From positions 4,630,501 through 4,694,500 of the forward strand of contig JAUCMP010000026.1 of assembly GCA_030770545.1 (NCBI GenBank): a stretch of 64,000 bases of DNA, read 5' to 3'. A program made the position numbers and the translations under genes. Below, piece by piece: positions 48,666-61,606 of the stretch. Source of the DNA: Macropodus opercularis (lineage: Eukaryota; Chordata; Actinopteri; Anabantiformes; Osphronemidae). The stretch's first letter is position 1, and each line of letters starts with the position of its first letter. Under the pieces are notes generated by a model that saw only the letters and a program-made list of their open reading frames with translations, was not told the DNA's origin and ran no database searches.

Positions 48666-51600
48666 ATGGCAAAGTGGCTGAAGGACTACCTAAACTTTGG
48701 CAGCAGGCGTGACCCTCCACAGCCCCCAAGACCAGACTACAGTGAGAGTGAGATTTTGAGGGCATACAGGGCTCAGAAGGAGCTAGATTTTGAAGACCCG
48801 TACCAACGCTGCGATAAGGAGCATCAGAATGGCGGGTTCAGCCCCTGCAGTGCCACACTGAGCCTTCCTTCTTTCCCTGAGTTTAGTTCGGTACTACCCA
48901 GTGGTGTGGAGGTAAGGCTCACATTGGCAGCTGCTTAGTGCAGAAATGTTCAGGAAGGTCAGTATTTAACTGCTCTGAGTGCGTAACAGTTTTCTAAGTG
49001 TTCTTTGTTTTACATGTTGCAGGTGAAAGTGGTGTCGCCTAAACACAGACTAATTAAGGTGGACTCTCAAGAGTTTGGACGTTGTAAAATCCCCCTGAGT
49101 CCTGTGACTATACAGGAAGAACCTGTACGGATCTGTATTATAGTCACTCACTTACATATACATTTATACACACAAATTAATTTTGCATTGCTTTTCATAA
49201 TAAATGACTCTGTCTTAGTAATTGCTTAAATGCCCTTTGTTTCCAAGGTGGTTCCCTCTGCTCCAGCAGCTTCTGACGCTGACACAGACTACTCAGACCC
49301 ATTTGATGCCCGTCCAGACTCAAGAGCACATCCAAGCTGGGAACCAACATCTGTACCAACAGACTGCTGCAGCTATATGGAACCATTTGAGGCACAGCGG
49401 ATTATTTCAGGTTTATTCATTTAAATGTATTATTAAGATCTTTATCTCTCATTAGTCAGTTGAAGTCTTAACATCCTTCCCGCGGTTAATTAAATTCAAT
49501 GTGTGCTTTCCTTTACCATTATGAAAAGCTGGTTTGGAAGAATTGTATTATTCGATTTTGTTGTTTATATGAAATGGGGGAAATCAACAATCTGTGATTT
49601 TGACTTTACTAACCAGGCAATGATTCACACCTAAATAGAAATTGCATTGAAAGCACAAACATGTTTACTTGGACATTTGCATAGTTTTTGTGGAATGTCT
49701 TTATAAAATGTTTTTATGCCCTTACTTTTCTTACATCAAAGCAATTTTTTAATAAGGTGGAATATGCTGATATGTGGGGCTGCAGTGGGAAAATAAGTGC
49801 TATTAAAATACTAACTAAACTCATTCTCTGATAGCACTATTCAATATGTTTTCTGTGTAGAACTGCAGCACAGCATGATAACAAACAGATCTGGGGGCGG
49901 AGATGGCGCCCAGTTATACGATAATCCTTATGAGGAGAGGGTCCGTCATCACCACCGAGCTGCTCCAGAGCAACCTCAAACTCACAAGGTTGAGAGTAGA
50001 CTTGGCCTGGTAGACGGCAGGGAGAGCAGGCTGCCTCAGGATGATGAGAGGCCAGCTGACGAATATGACCAGCCCTGGGAGTGGAAAAAGGACAACATCT
50101 CTAAAGCCCTAGCAGGTAACTTGGTGTTTTCCAGTATCCACAGTTTTGTGCCAAATATCACATTTTTATTATTGTTTCTCTCTGTCTGAACATAGTTCAG
50201 TTTGAAGGGGCAGAAAGAGAGCGCACACGGGGTCAGACAGAACAGACCAGGCTCACCAAGGCGAACACCACACCACCTACTGCACCAGAGACAAGTACAC
50301 TCCGTCTGGTTGGGGACACTCCTCCTTTGCTGGGAGAGAGAGTAGATCCATCTGTGCCACTAGAGAGACAAGTGTAAGTAGACAACAGCTGTTTTAATAG
50401 GCAGTGACAATTATGTTTCTGAACTCTACTGCATTTATTGTCCCCAGAATATTACATTTATTTGTCAACAATGACTAAGGTAGACACAAGCAAATTACCA
50501 TATGTCTGGCACCAGTATTTTAATTTAGCCATCCGACGTTCTTTAACTCGCGTTAGAGTGAATACCATTGAGATTGACTTCCTTTAATTTGATGCCATTA
50601 AGTTTTTCAACATACAACTGGGACAAATTGGATTTCACTGGTTTTACGTCATGAGATTTGGTCGTGCAGCACAAATTACTTAACAGTCTGAAATTGGTAT
50701 TGAGAAGTGTCAAGTTTAATTTCCTTTGAGGTTGCACATATGAAGGCAGTGCTTCATTATGCTCCATGTGTGTTCCCCTGTTTGTCATCTGTTTTGATTA
50801 CAATGTCTCTGGATGCCTTTGCTTAAAACCAGAGACAAATAAAGTGTAAGCAGTCAACCTTTATGCAGCTGTTTTTCACTTTTACTGTTCACATGCAGCA
50901 TTAGATATTGAGCTATTACCTTAACAGAAGCAGTATGAAATGAAACTTGCACCATAACCAGAAAATATTATTTTATAGAGCCCAACTTTTCCCCAGTTTG
51001 AGAAAAAGTGGCAGAGCGTTTTCAGCAAACACGACATGTGTCAAGATATAATTCACTATTGGAGACCAGAGATTCGGGCAGTAATGAGCATGTGGACTGA
51101 CTAAGAGAACTTATTCTGTACAGCAGGTTATGACATGTGGTGTTGACTGCTGCTGAAAAGTAAAATCAACTTTGCATGACCATTTTCAAAATCCATAAGA
51201 CAAATTATTGTTTTCTGAATTAATGAATTGCTTGATCTAAAATATAAAAACCTCTATGACCAGCATACATACATAAGTAAAGATGTACACAGACAGCACA
51301 TGAAGTAATGTGTCTGGTCCCTTGCAGGTGGTACCATGGAGCCCTGAGCCGGGCAGAGGCAGAGACTTTACTGACTCTGTGCAAGGAGAACTCCTATCTG
51401 GTGAGAAACAGCCAGACCTGCCGCAACGATTACTCGCTGTCGCTCAGGTAGACACTCCTGCTGTTCTTTTTTTAATGCTTACTTGATCAAGATACTGTGG
51501 TGTTTCTAGTTGTGCAACACTTGTTTCTCTTGTTGTTCCCTAAGTGACCGGGGCTCCACTCGTCCTCATGCTGTCTTTCTAAAATGCAGAATTTTACACT

Positions 51601-52349
51601 ACTGTACTGTGCTGCTACCAAAATGACTTGATCCAGTTCTCCTTCATTATGCATCATTTCAGTCTCTGGGTATTGAGAGAATTTCACATTTGAGCCCAGA
51701 GGCAACTTTTAATAGCTCATTGTTTTGTTTTGTTTTCTGCTCTTTCTCCTCCCAGTGAATCTTTGCGTGTGTTTCCCTTTTTATTCTCCATCTCCGACAG
51801 AATTTTTTTGCTCCCATATGAAAAACAATCATCATAAAAGCAGCTGTTTTGAGGGAGATAATCTGCTCTTTGGGATTTGTTCCTAAGCTTGTATGTGTGC
51901 TCTGCTGAAATAGTACAAGGTGAAGAACCGCACCTTCATGCACCCAATTGAAAGCTTAGCCAGGAAAATAATACTAAAACGGTGCAGCAGTGGAATGAAT
52001 TGTTTTCTTTAATATCAACAATGACCTTCACAGATACGTTGACCTTATAATAGCACCATCAACTGAGCAGAAGTTGTTTTTGTCTCATTATTAACAACCG
52101 AGAGTTGATCCATCCAGTCAAACTTTTCATCTTTCCTGTATTCTTGTCTACTTCTCTCTCAGAAGCTGCAAAGGCTTCATGCACATGAAGTTCACTCAGT
52201 CTGCAGATGGGTGCTACGTGCTTGGGGAGAACAGCCCCCCCTTCTCCTCCATCCCTGAAGTCATCCACTACTACACTACACACAAACTGCCAATCCGAGG
52301 CGCTGAACACATGTCTTTACTGTACCCTGTCATTGTGCAGACCCTCTGA
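48666..52349 (+). CDS. shd: SH2 domain-containing adapter protein D
   Basis: Adaptor of the SHB family that links phosphotyrosine signalling to downstream partners. Seven coding exons: 48666-48911, 49023-49124, 49248-49410, 49861-50115, 50196-50373, 51328-51447 and 52163-52349. The phases agree, giving 416 aa (human SHD about 340). The N-terminus MAKWLKDYLNFGSRR is typical of SHB/SHD. The middle holds tyrosine motifs DYSDPFD and LYDNPYEE, which fit the family's Y-x-x-P substrate sites. The C-terminal SH2 domain begins WYHGALSR (316-323), with the phosphotyrosine-binding Arg341 in YLVRNS, and ends near YYTTHKLPIRG. The first part of exon 1 is in frame further upstream, but only the ATG at 48666 gives the conserved N-terminus. 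Position next to yju2, as in human 19p13.3, supports SHD over SHB, SHE or SHF. Confidence 0.94.
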
Positions 52350-54130
52350 CACGGACACACATATACTTTCTCCTGGTGCTACTGAACACAATATATCCTC
52401 AATATTTATCTGTTTTCATCTCTATGTCTTAACTGCCATTATACCTACACTGCTTGCAGAGTTTAGACTGTTTGGTGCCAATGTTTTTCCTGTTTTTCCA
52501 TAACCCCAGTAACTACACTGGCAGCTTAAGAGAGTGCAGTTCCTTCATGACTCGACGTTTGTGAATTGGTATTGTCGCCGAAACGCAATTGTTTTAAAAC
52601 CACAGATTCCTGAAAGTGAGTAATCTGAAATGTACCAATTGGTAGCTGGGTTCTAGAGGTTAGTAGAGGTTACGAATTTTTGTCTCAATGTGTCTCAAGA
52701 CAGTAGAATTCCCAGGAAGTTGCACGGAGATTTGTCTCTATTAGTGTAATGCAGGGACTGACCGTAATACCAGCTCATCAGCTGTTTATTCTTGGCAGGT
52801 TTTGCAGTCAAATTCCTGAGAATGTTACGTTTTAAATGTGCAAAGGAATCAAAAACCAGTAAAGAAGTCGGGCATGGAGAGTTAAGAGTAGACGTAGAAA
52901 TAGAGAAAATACAGTAAACATGTGCTGCAATACTGTTAATATCCTTTAAGTGTTTGTTCCAGTACCAAACAACACTACGTGTTCACCCTGGCTGTCTGCT
53001 GGCTCCAGGGTTTCTCAGAGGCCTGTGAATGTTCTATGATGCTGTAGCTGCGAGCTCCGCACTGTCCTCAGTTTATCGTGTGAACGGCACAGAATGACAG
53101 TATAATGTCAGACACGTCTTGTTACCGTCGCACAATAACCGACTCCTGCAATACTATTTTAGAGAATAATAAAGACAGTATTATATGGGAAGCATGTGGC
53201 TTTGTGAAGCTTTGGTAGATTGTTTACTGTGCTTTGTTTTTTTTTATACGATTTTAAATGTCTGAAAATAAAGATATCCAATGTTGCTTTTTAACCTGTG
53301 TCATTTCACAGTTGGTTCTTTTTACAGTGTGGAGCCTATGGTTTGTTCTTGTTCATCACCTCCACTCAATGTTTCGTTGATGAAAATTATGTAAATTTCT
53401 TTCACATGCGCATTTACATTGGGTTAGAGTTCAGAGTCGCAGTTTAAAGAGAAGGAGGAATTTGTTTTATATCTGTTACACTATACAAATAGTGTTTCAT
53501 GAGTTCCTACTAAAATCAATACACAATAAAAATAGAAAACGGTAAATGATGTGTTTCAAGTAAGAAACAACATCTATCGGTTGTTTTTATCCTCTTTTCA
53601 CTGATCCATCACACAATGACGGAGGGTGGAACTAATTGTTTCAAAGCGTTGATCATCTTTGATGAACCAGAGCTTATCAAAAATCGATTGCTGGGCCATG
53701 GTTTACCTGCTACCTGTCACTTGATCTCCTAGCAACCAGCAGGTGTCGATGTCATCACAAGAGGACGAGCGAGTGACTGCAGGTGCTTAGCAGGTAAATA
53801 CTGTGCATTTAGCTAATTGCAATAGGACTGTTATCAATTAACGGCAAAAAATAGTCTCTGCATTTTTTTAATCAAGGATGAGTTGTTCGTGTGATCTGTG
53901 TTGAAATAAAATGTGCAGGTTATGTTACCTTGGTTTTGAATGAACTGGGTGGCAAGAGGTTTAGCTTATGTAAAATGAAGGACAGTGAAGGTCAAACAAA
54001 AAATGAAACATGCTTCAAGTGGATTAAAGCTTTTTGTCGCTGGATATGTGAAACTAAACTTCTTTGGTCGTATGCATGAAGGTTGGGTAATGGGATCTTT
54101 CATATGCCTTGTGTTTTTCCTCTCCATCAG
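52350..54130 (+). other. shd 3'UTR and promoter region of the THEG-like gene
   Basis: The shd 3'UTR probably ends after the AATAAA at 53267-53272. A non-coding first exon of the next gene may end at 53793, followed by GTAAAT. A CCTAGCAACC motif near 53731 resembles half of an RFX X-box. No further gene. Confidence 0.45.
53267..53272 (+). other. shd: shd polyadenylation signal
   Basis: AATAAA in an AT-rich context about 920 bp after the shd stop codon. An earlier AATAAA lies near 53168. Confidence 0.55.
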
Positions 54131-54139
54131 AGACCCACT

Positions 54140-54153
54140 GTTTCCATGGCAAC
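54140..54153. promoter_or_regulatory. RFX X-box-like palindrome overlapping the THEG-like start codon
   Basis: GTTTCCATGGCAAC matches the X-box form GTYNCCATRGYAAC at every position except the third (T where Y is C or T, thus allowed). It spans the start codon (54146). RFX factors drive ciliary and spermatid genes, which would suit a sperm-flagellum protein, but the overlap may be coincidental. Confidence 0.4.
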
Positions 54154-55709
54154 TCGCGTGCAGCAGCTCGCTCAGCCGAAGCGCAGCCAACTCCAGCATC
54201 CAGACCGGTATGAATAAGAACCCACCATCTCTGTCTGCTGGTCTGTCTGCCCCCGTTTTCCCCTGATGCGCTCTCTTGTTCTACAGTCGCTCTGTCTATT
54301 GGCTGGACAAGTTGCCGCCTGAGACGACTGGATCCACAACGAGAATCGGTACATTTCTGACAGGCTCACGCTGCTTCGGTTTTCTTAATTCACAAATGTA
54401 ACTTTTAATCCTATGGATGTGCTGTTCTTCACAGAGTTAACCCCTCGTTGGCTGCAGCTATCTCAAAGTAAAAAGCACAACACTCAGCTCATGTAAATAT
54501 TAGACTCCTGGATGATGCATGGCTTCTTTGCTGAAGGTTTTTTCTTCGACATTTATTTTCTCTGACCTCTTTCACACCCTAAGATGGGAATTTATTTACT
54601 GCAGACATCTGCTCTGTTTATCAGTGGCCTCTCCTTCCACCTTCCATTGCGTCTCTCTATCTGCATCTTACCCTTTGAATCTAGTCAGCGGTTCATGTCG
54701 TCTTCAGATCTCCATCTGTTTCTGTGCCCTTGGTTCTTTTGCTTTATTTCTGCTCCTCCACTCTCTTCTCATCTGTATTTTCCCTCCCAGCCGCGCTCCC
54801 GTATGGGAGGTGAGTGATTTGGCTCTCAGGGCTGTTCCATCCGAGAGGCTGTGTAGTCTGGCTCAACCTCGGGGTCCTGCAGCTGGATGGCAGCCAGAGC
54901 GCCCACTGTTGACACCTGTGAGTAAGAAGTGCACACAATTTCACAAAGAAGCTGTTCTGAACATGATAGATAACAGTGTTTTGTGTTGTACCACGATAGA
55001 GACAGGTCCAAATATTGAGTATTAAGTGAAAGGCCAGCTATCTCTAACCGTTTTTAATACAATGCCTAAAAAGGCTTAAGAGATACGATCTTAATGTTGT
55101 GTTTTTTGCATTGCCGTCTCCTTCGTGACCTAAAATGTGATCATAGTTGGACAGAGCAACGCAGACGGCAGTGGCCTCTTCCCGGATTTGCCAGCTTTCC
55201 CAGCCCAGGACAAGGCAGCATCCTGGAGTCTCTGAGCACAAAACTAAGCGTGTACCCGTGATCCATTTGCCCTACAAAGCATCAGCACACACAGAGCTAC
55301 TGGCCAGTAAGTCTGCTGAGGTAGAGTTAGGAAAGACAGTCACCAGCACTCACATAAATGTGGAGCAAAAATGAAGGTGCAGCCAGGCTTAGCACAAAGC
55401 CTGGAAACAGGGGCAGCATTTAAATTCGTAACAAGCTCTCACGTCTTCACTGAACTGATCGTTTCAGGCCCAAAGCACCAGCACCCCATGTTCAAAGGGG
55501 ACCGCTCGCTTTGCTGGGCCGTCTCCGAAGCGGTGAGAGGCTACAAAGCCAGCCAGAGGATTCTTGAGCTGTCCAGTCCTAAGGAGAGGAAGGCTCTGTT
55601 TGAAGGACACGACCCATACGCCGTCAGCCGAGCAGCCCGCTCCGCCAGCGCCTCGGCTCGGACTCAGCAGCTGTGTCTGCCTCTGCCTCGCAAGTGTACC
55701 TCACAATAG
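54146..55709 (+). CDS. theg: THEG-repeat spermatid protein
   Basis: Probable sperm-tail protein of the testicular haploid expressed (THEG/SPMAP2) family. Six coding exons: 54146-54207, 54287-54348, 54435-54492, 54791-54917, 55147-55306 and 55468-55709. The phases agree, giving 236 aa. The repeat core S-x-R-[IL]-x-x-L-[AS]-x-P-[KR] recurs: VQQLAQPK (5-12), WLQLSQSK (47-54), RLCSLAQPR (80-88), RICQLSQPR (116-124) and RILELSSPK (187-195). The THEG-style WEVSDLAL and WAVSEAVR segments precede two of them. The fish protein is shorter than human THEG (about 379 aa), mainly at the N-terminus, so an upstream coding exon could be missing. Two AATAAA signals follow (55753, 55773). In human, THEG lies near PLPP2 on 19p13.3, which matches the downstream gene here. 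Confidence 0.78.
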
Positions 55710-56302
55710 GAAGAATTCCTGGAGCGTTGCTTCACTTTACTCCTCCAACAATAATAAAAAAAGAGATTTTGGAATAAATCTGATGTTGTAAGTATTAAGT
55801 CGTTATTTATTTTTGTGTGTTATCTCTCTGTTGTGCTGCGTCTGGTTCTGTCTGCTGAGAAGTTGCTTCTGTGCTTAGTCGAGCAGGGTTGTGTGTTCTG
55901 GTTGGATCCCAGAGCCTCATAAATGCACTTTACGCCCGTGCATGAAGTAAATTCATTTTAATAGCTGTGATAATGAACCAGAAAACATAAAGAATGTTAA
56001 TAAAGAGAAACAGCCAGGGAGGTTGTGAATATCAGCTGAAATTGCAGCACACGTCATGTGGTGTGTTGTTTCTTTAGTTTAGTGGAAACATTACAATAAA
56101 AAGTTTAGTTTAAATCTCTATTTATTGTTTTCTACGATCCTTGAAAACCGTGGAATCACATCTATTTTAAATGCAGCTTAATAAAAAAGCAGTAAGTGAG
56201 GAGCCTTTCCAGTTCATCAGGGGACCCGGAAGCCCAATTTTGGAAACCAGGTCAGGGCCCCACTGTGTGTCGACGAGCAGGGGGCGGAACCCACGTGTTT
56301 GC

Positions 56303-56309
56303 TATAAAA
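56303..56309 (+). promoter_or_regulatory. TATA box of the cytokine receptor gene
   Basis: TATAAAA, 51 bp upstream of the start codon, implying a very short 5'UTR starting near 56335. An E-box (CACGTG) lies just upstream at 56292-56297. Confidence 0.65.
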
Positions 56310-56359
56310 CGCTGTTGCTTCTACTTACAAGCTCGGCTGGAAGACGTCGGTGCGCGTCA

Positions 56360-59300
56360 ATGGCGCAGAGCCGCGCTGCGCTATGGACCTGCCTGCTGGG
56401 GGCTGGACTCGTCCTGGGTGAGTGTCCTGTGCGCTTCAACCCAGAACAGACTTACACCTAAGTGACTAGTGCGTAAAACGTATGAATTAAGATGATGGAA
56501 GAAAGCGGAGCGCGGCACGTTAATGTCACGATAATAAAAAGCTGCTCATGGCAATAGTTTATTATTCAAGCGAGTGTCTGGACCTCATCCTTCCAACGTG
56601 TTGTCTGTGTGTCCCAACCCTCTGAGCCAGGCTGTTACGCAGGGTGACCTGTGTTCTCTATAAGAAAATGCGCGTCTTTGCGTTGTATGTGGGCGCCTCC
56701 GTGTTGTGCCAAGCTGAGCTGGATGTGCTGGAGCTGCTGATGGGTTCCACTGTGACCTCCAGCTTAACTTCAGGCTGGTTAGCGTTTGGATGAGCTATAC
56801 GTTCTGTATGCAGGGCATGCAGGTACTTGACTTAAGGTTGAAAGCAGACATTTATGGCATGTGCTGAGGGGGAGTCTGAGGCAGTCAGGTGGCTACTAAA
56901 CGCAACTTGCACAGGCTGGTCTTATACTTGGTTATCAAGACAAAAAGTGTCTTGTTTTATAGATGCTTCTCTTCGGACTTGATTTCTTTTTTCCCCCTCC
57001 TCATCATTTTCAGTTGTGCCTCCCGTCGTGTTCACTACATCCTCCAACTCCTCCCCTCGACCTCCTGTGCTGACCGGCTGCGTGTTCCAGAACCGAGCCA
57101 ACGTCACCTGCCACTGGGAGGCCGGAGACGCCCCAGCAACGCACTACACCCTGCAAGTCCAGAAGTTTTCAAATCGGTGAGCCACATTACGACACGTTGG
57201 GTTAATTTTGGTTGATTCAGGCGTTTTCTGTCGGTGCACAAAAGAAATGTACATATTAAATTGAAAAGCATCATATGGTGCCAGGATTTTGGTGCCAGGT
57301 GTTTTCTGTCGGTGCACAACAGAAATGTACATATTAAATTGAAAAGCATCATATGGTGCCAGGATTTGGTCAAAGTTACAGCATATCGAAGTAGAAATGC
57401 CTCTAAATATACTGCACTTCAGTATCAATAACAGAATTATCACCTTTGAGACGTTTTCAGTAAAAAGCAAGAAATTCTAACCTTTTGAAAGTTTCATCAT
57501 CAACGCTGACTCTCTCAGGCATGTGTGTGTCTGGGTAATGTGTTGAACACGTGTGTGTGTGTGTGTGTGTGTGACTGCACATGCAAATGATGTTTGTGTT
57601 GTGTGCGTAGATCTAGTTGGATCAGAAAAGCGAAACCGGAGGAACTGGTGTGCACCTGCTTGTGCTGTATGCCGGCTGGGAGATTGTCAACGCAAGGACT
57701 CAGATTAACGTTGTTTCTCTGTGTTGGTGTCCACCTGTTTTTGTTTTTTGCCTTCTGAGAGACTGTCAACGCAAGGATGAACGTTGTTTGTGTGTTTGTA
57801 AGTACAGACTTCTGCAGATGTTCACCTGCACCACTCATCAAACCAGCTGCACGGCGGCCTTGAACAACTCGTCTGTGAGGTTTACCTATTGCATCATGGT
57901 CACGGCTCACGCTGGCAGGGGGAACGTGTCGTCTGCCACACGGTGTCGGTCTGGTAGAACCGAAGGTGAGACTGCAGAGCTTCCCTCACTTGGTTCCCTG
58001 GTCACTTGTCTCCTTCTTCTTCCTCACTCTCGGGTGTCTCTCGTTCGCCTCAGTGATGTTGCCTCCCGTGACTCTGGACAGTATCCGGCCAGTGACTGGG
58101 ATGCCTCGATGTCTGACTGTGAGCTGGAAAAGGATCTTGGGCGTGTTTCCTGTGTCCAGTTCTGAAGTGAAAACTGGAAACTTGAATTCCCAAATTATGT
58201 TTACAGCCCAGGGTCAGGTGTGCGTTTCCCTGAGCCGCCCAAACGCGACCCACATACTTATCACTGGTCTGGATGAAGACCTTTTACGTTGACCCTGTTT
58301 GTCTTTTACATGCAGCTTGACAGTCAGGTCAGAAATGTGACGGTGACAAACTTCACCGTCCAGGTTTGTTTCTTCAGACCCTACACTTCATACACCATCA
58401 GGCTTCGCCACCGCTTCCAGGGCCCGGACAGCCCCTGGAGTCCGTGGAGCAACGCGCAGCAGGGAAGGACGGCAGAGGCTGGTGAGAGGAAACGCTGACA
58501 CTTTGTTCATTCATTCCTTAGTGAAACTACATGAGTTAAAACATGTTGGCAACCTGATGTATTTTCTTCGGGCTTCCCCTGCTGGTGGAAATGTTCATAC
58601 CCTCTGGTCGTTGCATCTTTCAGCTCCGTCTGCAGCGCCTTCGTTCTGGAGACGAATACAGCGAAGAGACGAGGACGGATGGAGACGTGTATCTCTGCTT
58701 TGGAAGGTGTGTGTCGAGTTGTGTAAGGATTTAAGGCACAATAGTAATGACTTTGAGATCTCATTAGTTTTTAATTAGTCTAGCTTTCATTATCACTGTG
58801 ATGACAGAATATGATCTATCGATGAAGTAGAACAGCAGATACATTAAACTCTCGTTGTTCAGCCTTTGCCTCAGCGTCTGGCCAACGGCAGAGTTCTCTT
58901 CTACAGTGTGACTTGTCAGATGGAAAGCGCTCGAACCCTGGACGACCATGGAAGCTGCAGAGCTTTGCATCACAACAGGACTTCTTGTAGTTTGCTGCTT
59001 CCTGTGGGACGCTGCTCCTGCTCTCTGACCGCCTCCAACTCCGCGGGGACCTCCCCCGAAGCACGAGTATGGCTGCTTGGATCCTCGGACCCAGGTGGGC
59101 TCTCGGTTAAACTCCTCCTGAGTGAGAGGCGGTACTGAAGTCACGGCTTTCCAATCCCTCAGTCTTCTGTGTTTTCCTGCAGAATGTGACATCTGGTCTC
59201 TCTGGTTTCTCTTCAGAACCACCGTCCCCGAGCCACGTCACTGCAAATCCACTGGATGAGAACAGCTTAGACGTTCGCTGGGCAGCTCCAGCTGATGGAT

Positions 59301-61606
59301 CAGTGACTGGGTTTGTGTTGGAGTGGTTTGCTGTCAGAGACGCTACCAGCACCGTCGTATACTGGAAAAGACTGAACAGTTCCTGTAGAGCATTAGTCAT
59401 TACAGGTAAAGACACAAAGCGAATGAGCCTGTCCTGCTGTGTGAACAGTCGCTGATCAGGGTTTTCTTCTTTACGTTGCTTTAGAGGGGATAGAGCCGAA
59501 GGAGCGCTACTCGGTCTCTGTCACGGTGCTGTATGGTGAACGAGGGGCAGGAGACAACACGACGCTCCACGTTTATACCGTCCAAGGAGGTACACCATCT
59601 TAGAACTGGACCCGGTCTTTGCTTTGAATAAAATGGCCGACATCCATTTACCATAAGCTGAAGAGTTAGATCCTCTCTTGGGTTTTGTATCTTTCTGCCA
59701 GTGACCCTGAGCCCCAAGCTGAAAAATAACAGTTTGCGTGTGTGTATACATAATTTTTTTTTTTTTTAATTTTCAACTAATAGCTGCAAATTATAGTTTG
59801 AGTTGCTATGGCCACTGTAAATGTGCTGATTCCTACATCATATACAGATCAGGGTACTACAAGCTCAGTTTGGCATGAGAGAAACATCCTTGATGTTGGC
59901 GAGGGCAGCACGTGATAATTGCATTGTTGCGAAACGAAGATCTAGATCGAAATAAACACTGTAGTTCAGTGATCCTCTCTACCTGCACAGCTCCCTCAGC
60001 TGGGCCTGTACTGAAGGTGCAGCAGCTCAATGGCAGCGCGGTGGAGCTCAGCTGGAGTCCTGTAGCTGTGGAGCTGCGTCACGGTTTCATCCGGAACTAC
60101 ACACTCTGTTACTCCGTGTCGAAGCAAAAGCCCAAGTGTGAGTCACATACGTACAACTTTGGGGGGGATTCTAGATGAATAAAAAAGTTTGCAGCGTTTA
60201 AAAAAAGTGTAGCGTCTAATTCCGTGTCCTACGTTTGTCCACCTCATCTCCTTTTACTCAGGTGTATTTGTGCCTGGTCGTGCTCACACTTGCTCTCTAA
60301 AGAATCTGTTGCCAGGTAACTACGTCATCTTCATGTGGGCTAATACGGATGCTGGTGCCGGAGCCGCTGGACCCATCAATAGCTTGCGTATAGGTAAAGA
60401 CAAACGCGGCACATCGAGTTACCTGTGCTGTTATGCGTTTGATTTTAAATGTGCGTGTTTGCAAAGATCCCAAGGAGATGTCGGTCTTGATGTGCGCCCT
60501 CCTCCCTCCTGTGGTGATGTTGCTGGCGCTGGTGCTGATGGGCTGCCTGGTGCAGCACAACGTGTAAGCGTCCAGCTAGTCCATAGAGCTCAGTGTTTTT
60601 ATTTTATAAGCTACAGGTTTGAAATGTTTCTTATCAATTACCTTTGCAGGGTGAAACAGAAGCTGTGTCAAGACGTCCCTGACCCTTCCCACAGCAGCCT
60701 GGCCCACTGGACCCCAAAAACAGCTTTGATGGTACAATATATACATTTGATTATATTAGTATGGAGTCACTGGCCCCACTGTGGGCTTCTAGGTTTTAAA
60801 ACGTTGTCCGTTTTTAAAGACCAGAAACGTCCTAATCTTAACCACTACATGGCATCAAAAGCGTTTCCCAACTGAGTGACCCTCCTTTTATTCCTCAGGG
60901 TATGAATCATCCACTAGTAACAGAAAGGTCTGACATCAAATACTCTGAAGTCTCTGTCCCTGCTGAGCGTGAGCTGCAGACCTGCGACTCCCACGAGGAG
61001 ACCTTTAACCTGCAAACGTACGCCTCCCTCTCGTGCTCCCCAGCCACGATTCAGAGGTCTTCCATTCATCAGAATCCCCGAATGCTGGAGTTGTTGAACC
61101 CTGGAGATCGTCTTGGCTCCGGTTGGGTAAACCGAGTGGATCTTTCCCCCTGCACCTATTCCAACGTTTTAACCTCCCCGACTCTCAGAAATGCTTCTAC
61201 ACTGTGCATGTCCCCGTTTTACTGCCACGCTGTCGGCACTAATGATGTGAAGGAGGAGGAGCCACCTGCTCAGAGGTCACATTCATCTCTTTCCCCAACG
61301 GATAAACTCAAACCCTGTGGCCTTTTTCTGAAACCATATCAAATCCCAGATCCCTTCCCGGACGTCGACGGCGTCTCTCAGTCCACCTCAGTCCTTTCTC
61401 CGCCTGCTTACCTCACGTCACTCAATCGCACTTGTTCTCAAAGCACCTTTAACTCTGCCTCATCGCTCCAGCTCGAGTCCTTCGCTCGCCCGGATGCTCC
61501 TCCTTCCAATTTGTCTGTGTTGTTCTCGCCTTTGCGGCCGCTGGTTTTTGTGGATATGTCCTACTGCTCTGTGAAATGTGAGCATCACAGCTCGCTTATC
61601 CTCTAG
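56360..61606 (+). CDS. Class I cytokine receptor, gp130/IL-12R/IL-27R type
   Basis: Type I membrane receptor of 827 aa from 14 exons: 56360-56417, 57014-57176, 57808-57965, 58054-58217, 58316-58481, 58624-58706, 58863-59094, 59217-59405, 59485-59589, 59991-60137, 60262-60393, 60467-60563, 60650-60731 and 60899-61606. Phases all agree. A signal peptide (1-~19) is followed by a cytokine-receptor module with C42, C52 and the C-x-W motif (C52-H-W54), ending in WSPWS (222-226). Three fibronectin III domains come next, then a transmembrane helix (~539-561), box 1 VPDPSHS (573-579) that binds JAK, and a 266-residue cytoplasmic tail with several tyrosines, including YSEVSV and YSNVL. No N-terminal Ig domain is seen. 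The five-domain ectodomain fits IL-12RB1 or IL-27RA, but their tails are much shorter in mammals; IL-12RB2/IL-23R-like tails are closer. Orthology is unresolved. Poly(A) signal at 61790. Confidence 0.85.
57223..57367. repeat. Tandem duplication in receptor intron 2
   Basis: Two adjacent copies of a ~68-78-bp unit (57223-57300 and 57301-57367) that differ by about one base apart from a short extra piece in the first copy. Non-coding. A looser direct repeat occurs at about 57678-57725 and 57755-57800, just before exon 3. Confidence 0.85.
57551..57573. repeat. (GT)n microsatellite
   Basis: Eleven uninterrupted GT units in intron 2 of the cytokine receptor gene. Confidence 0.9.

Noticed and set aside
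54519..55025. 168-codon ORF as one exon of the THEG-like gene
   Set aside because: Only the part from 54791 to 54917 fits the THEG repeat and the splice sites; the rest is intron read-through.
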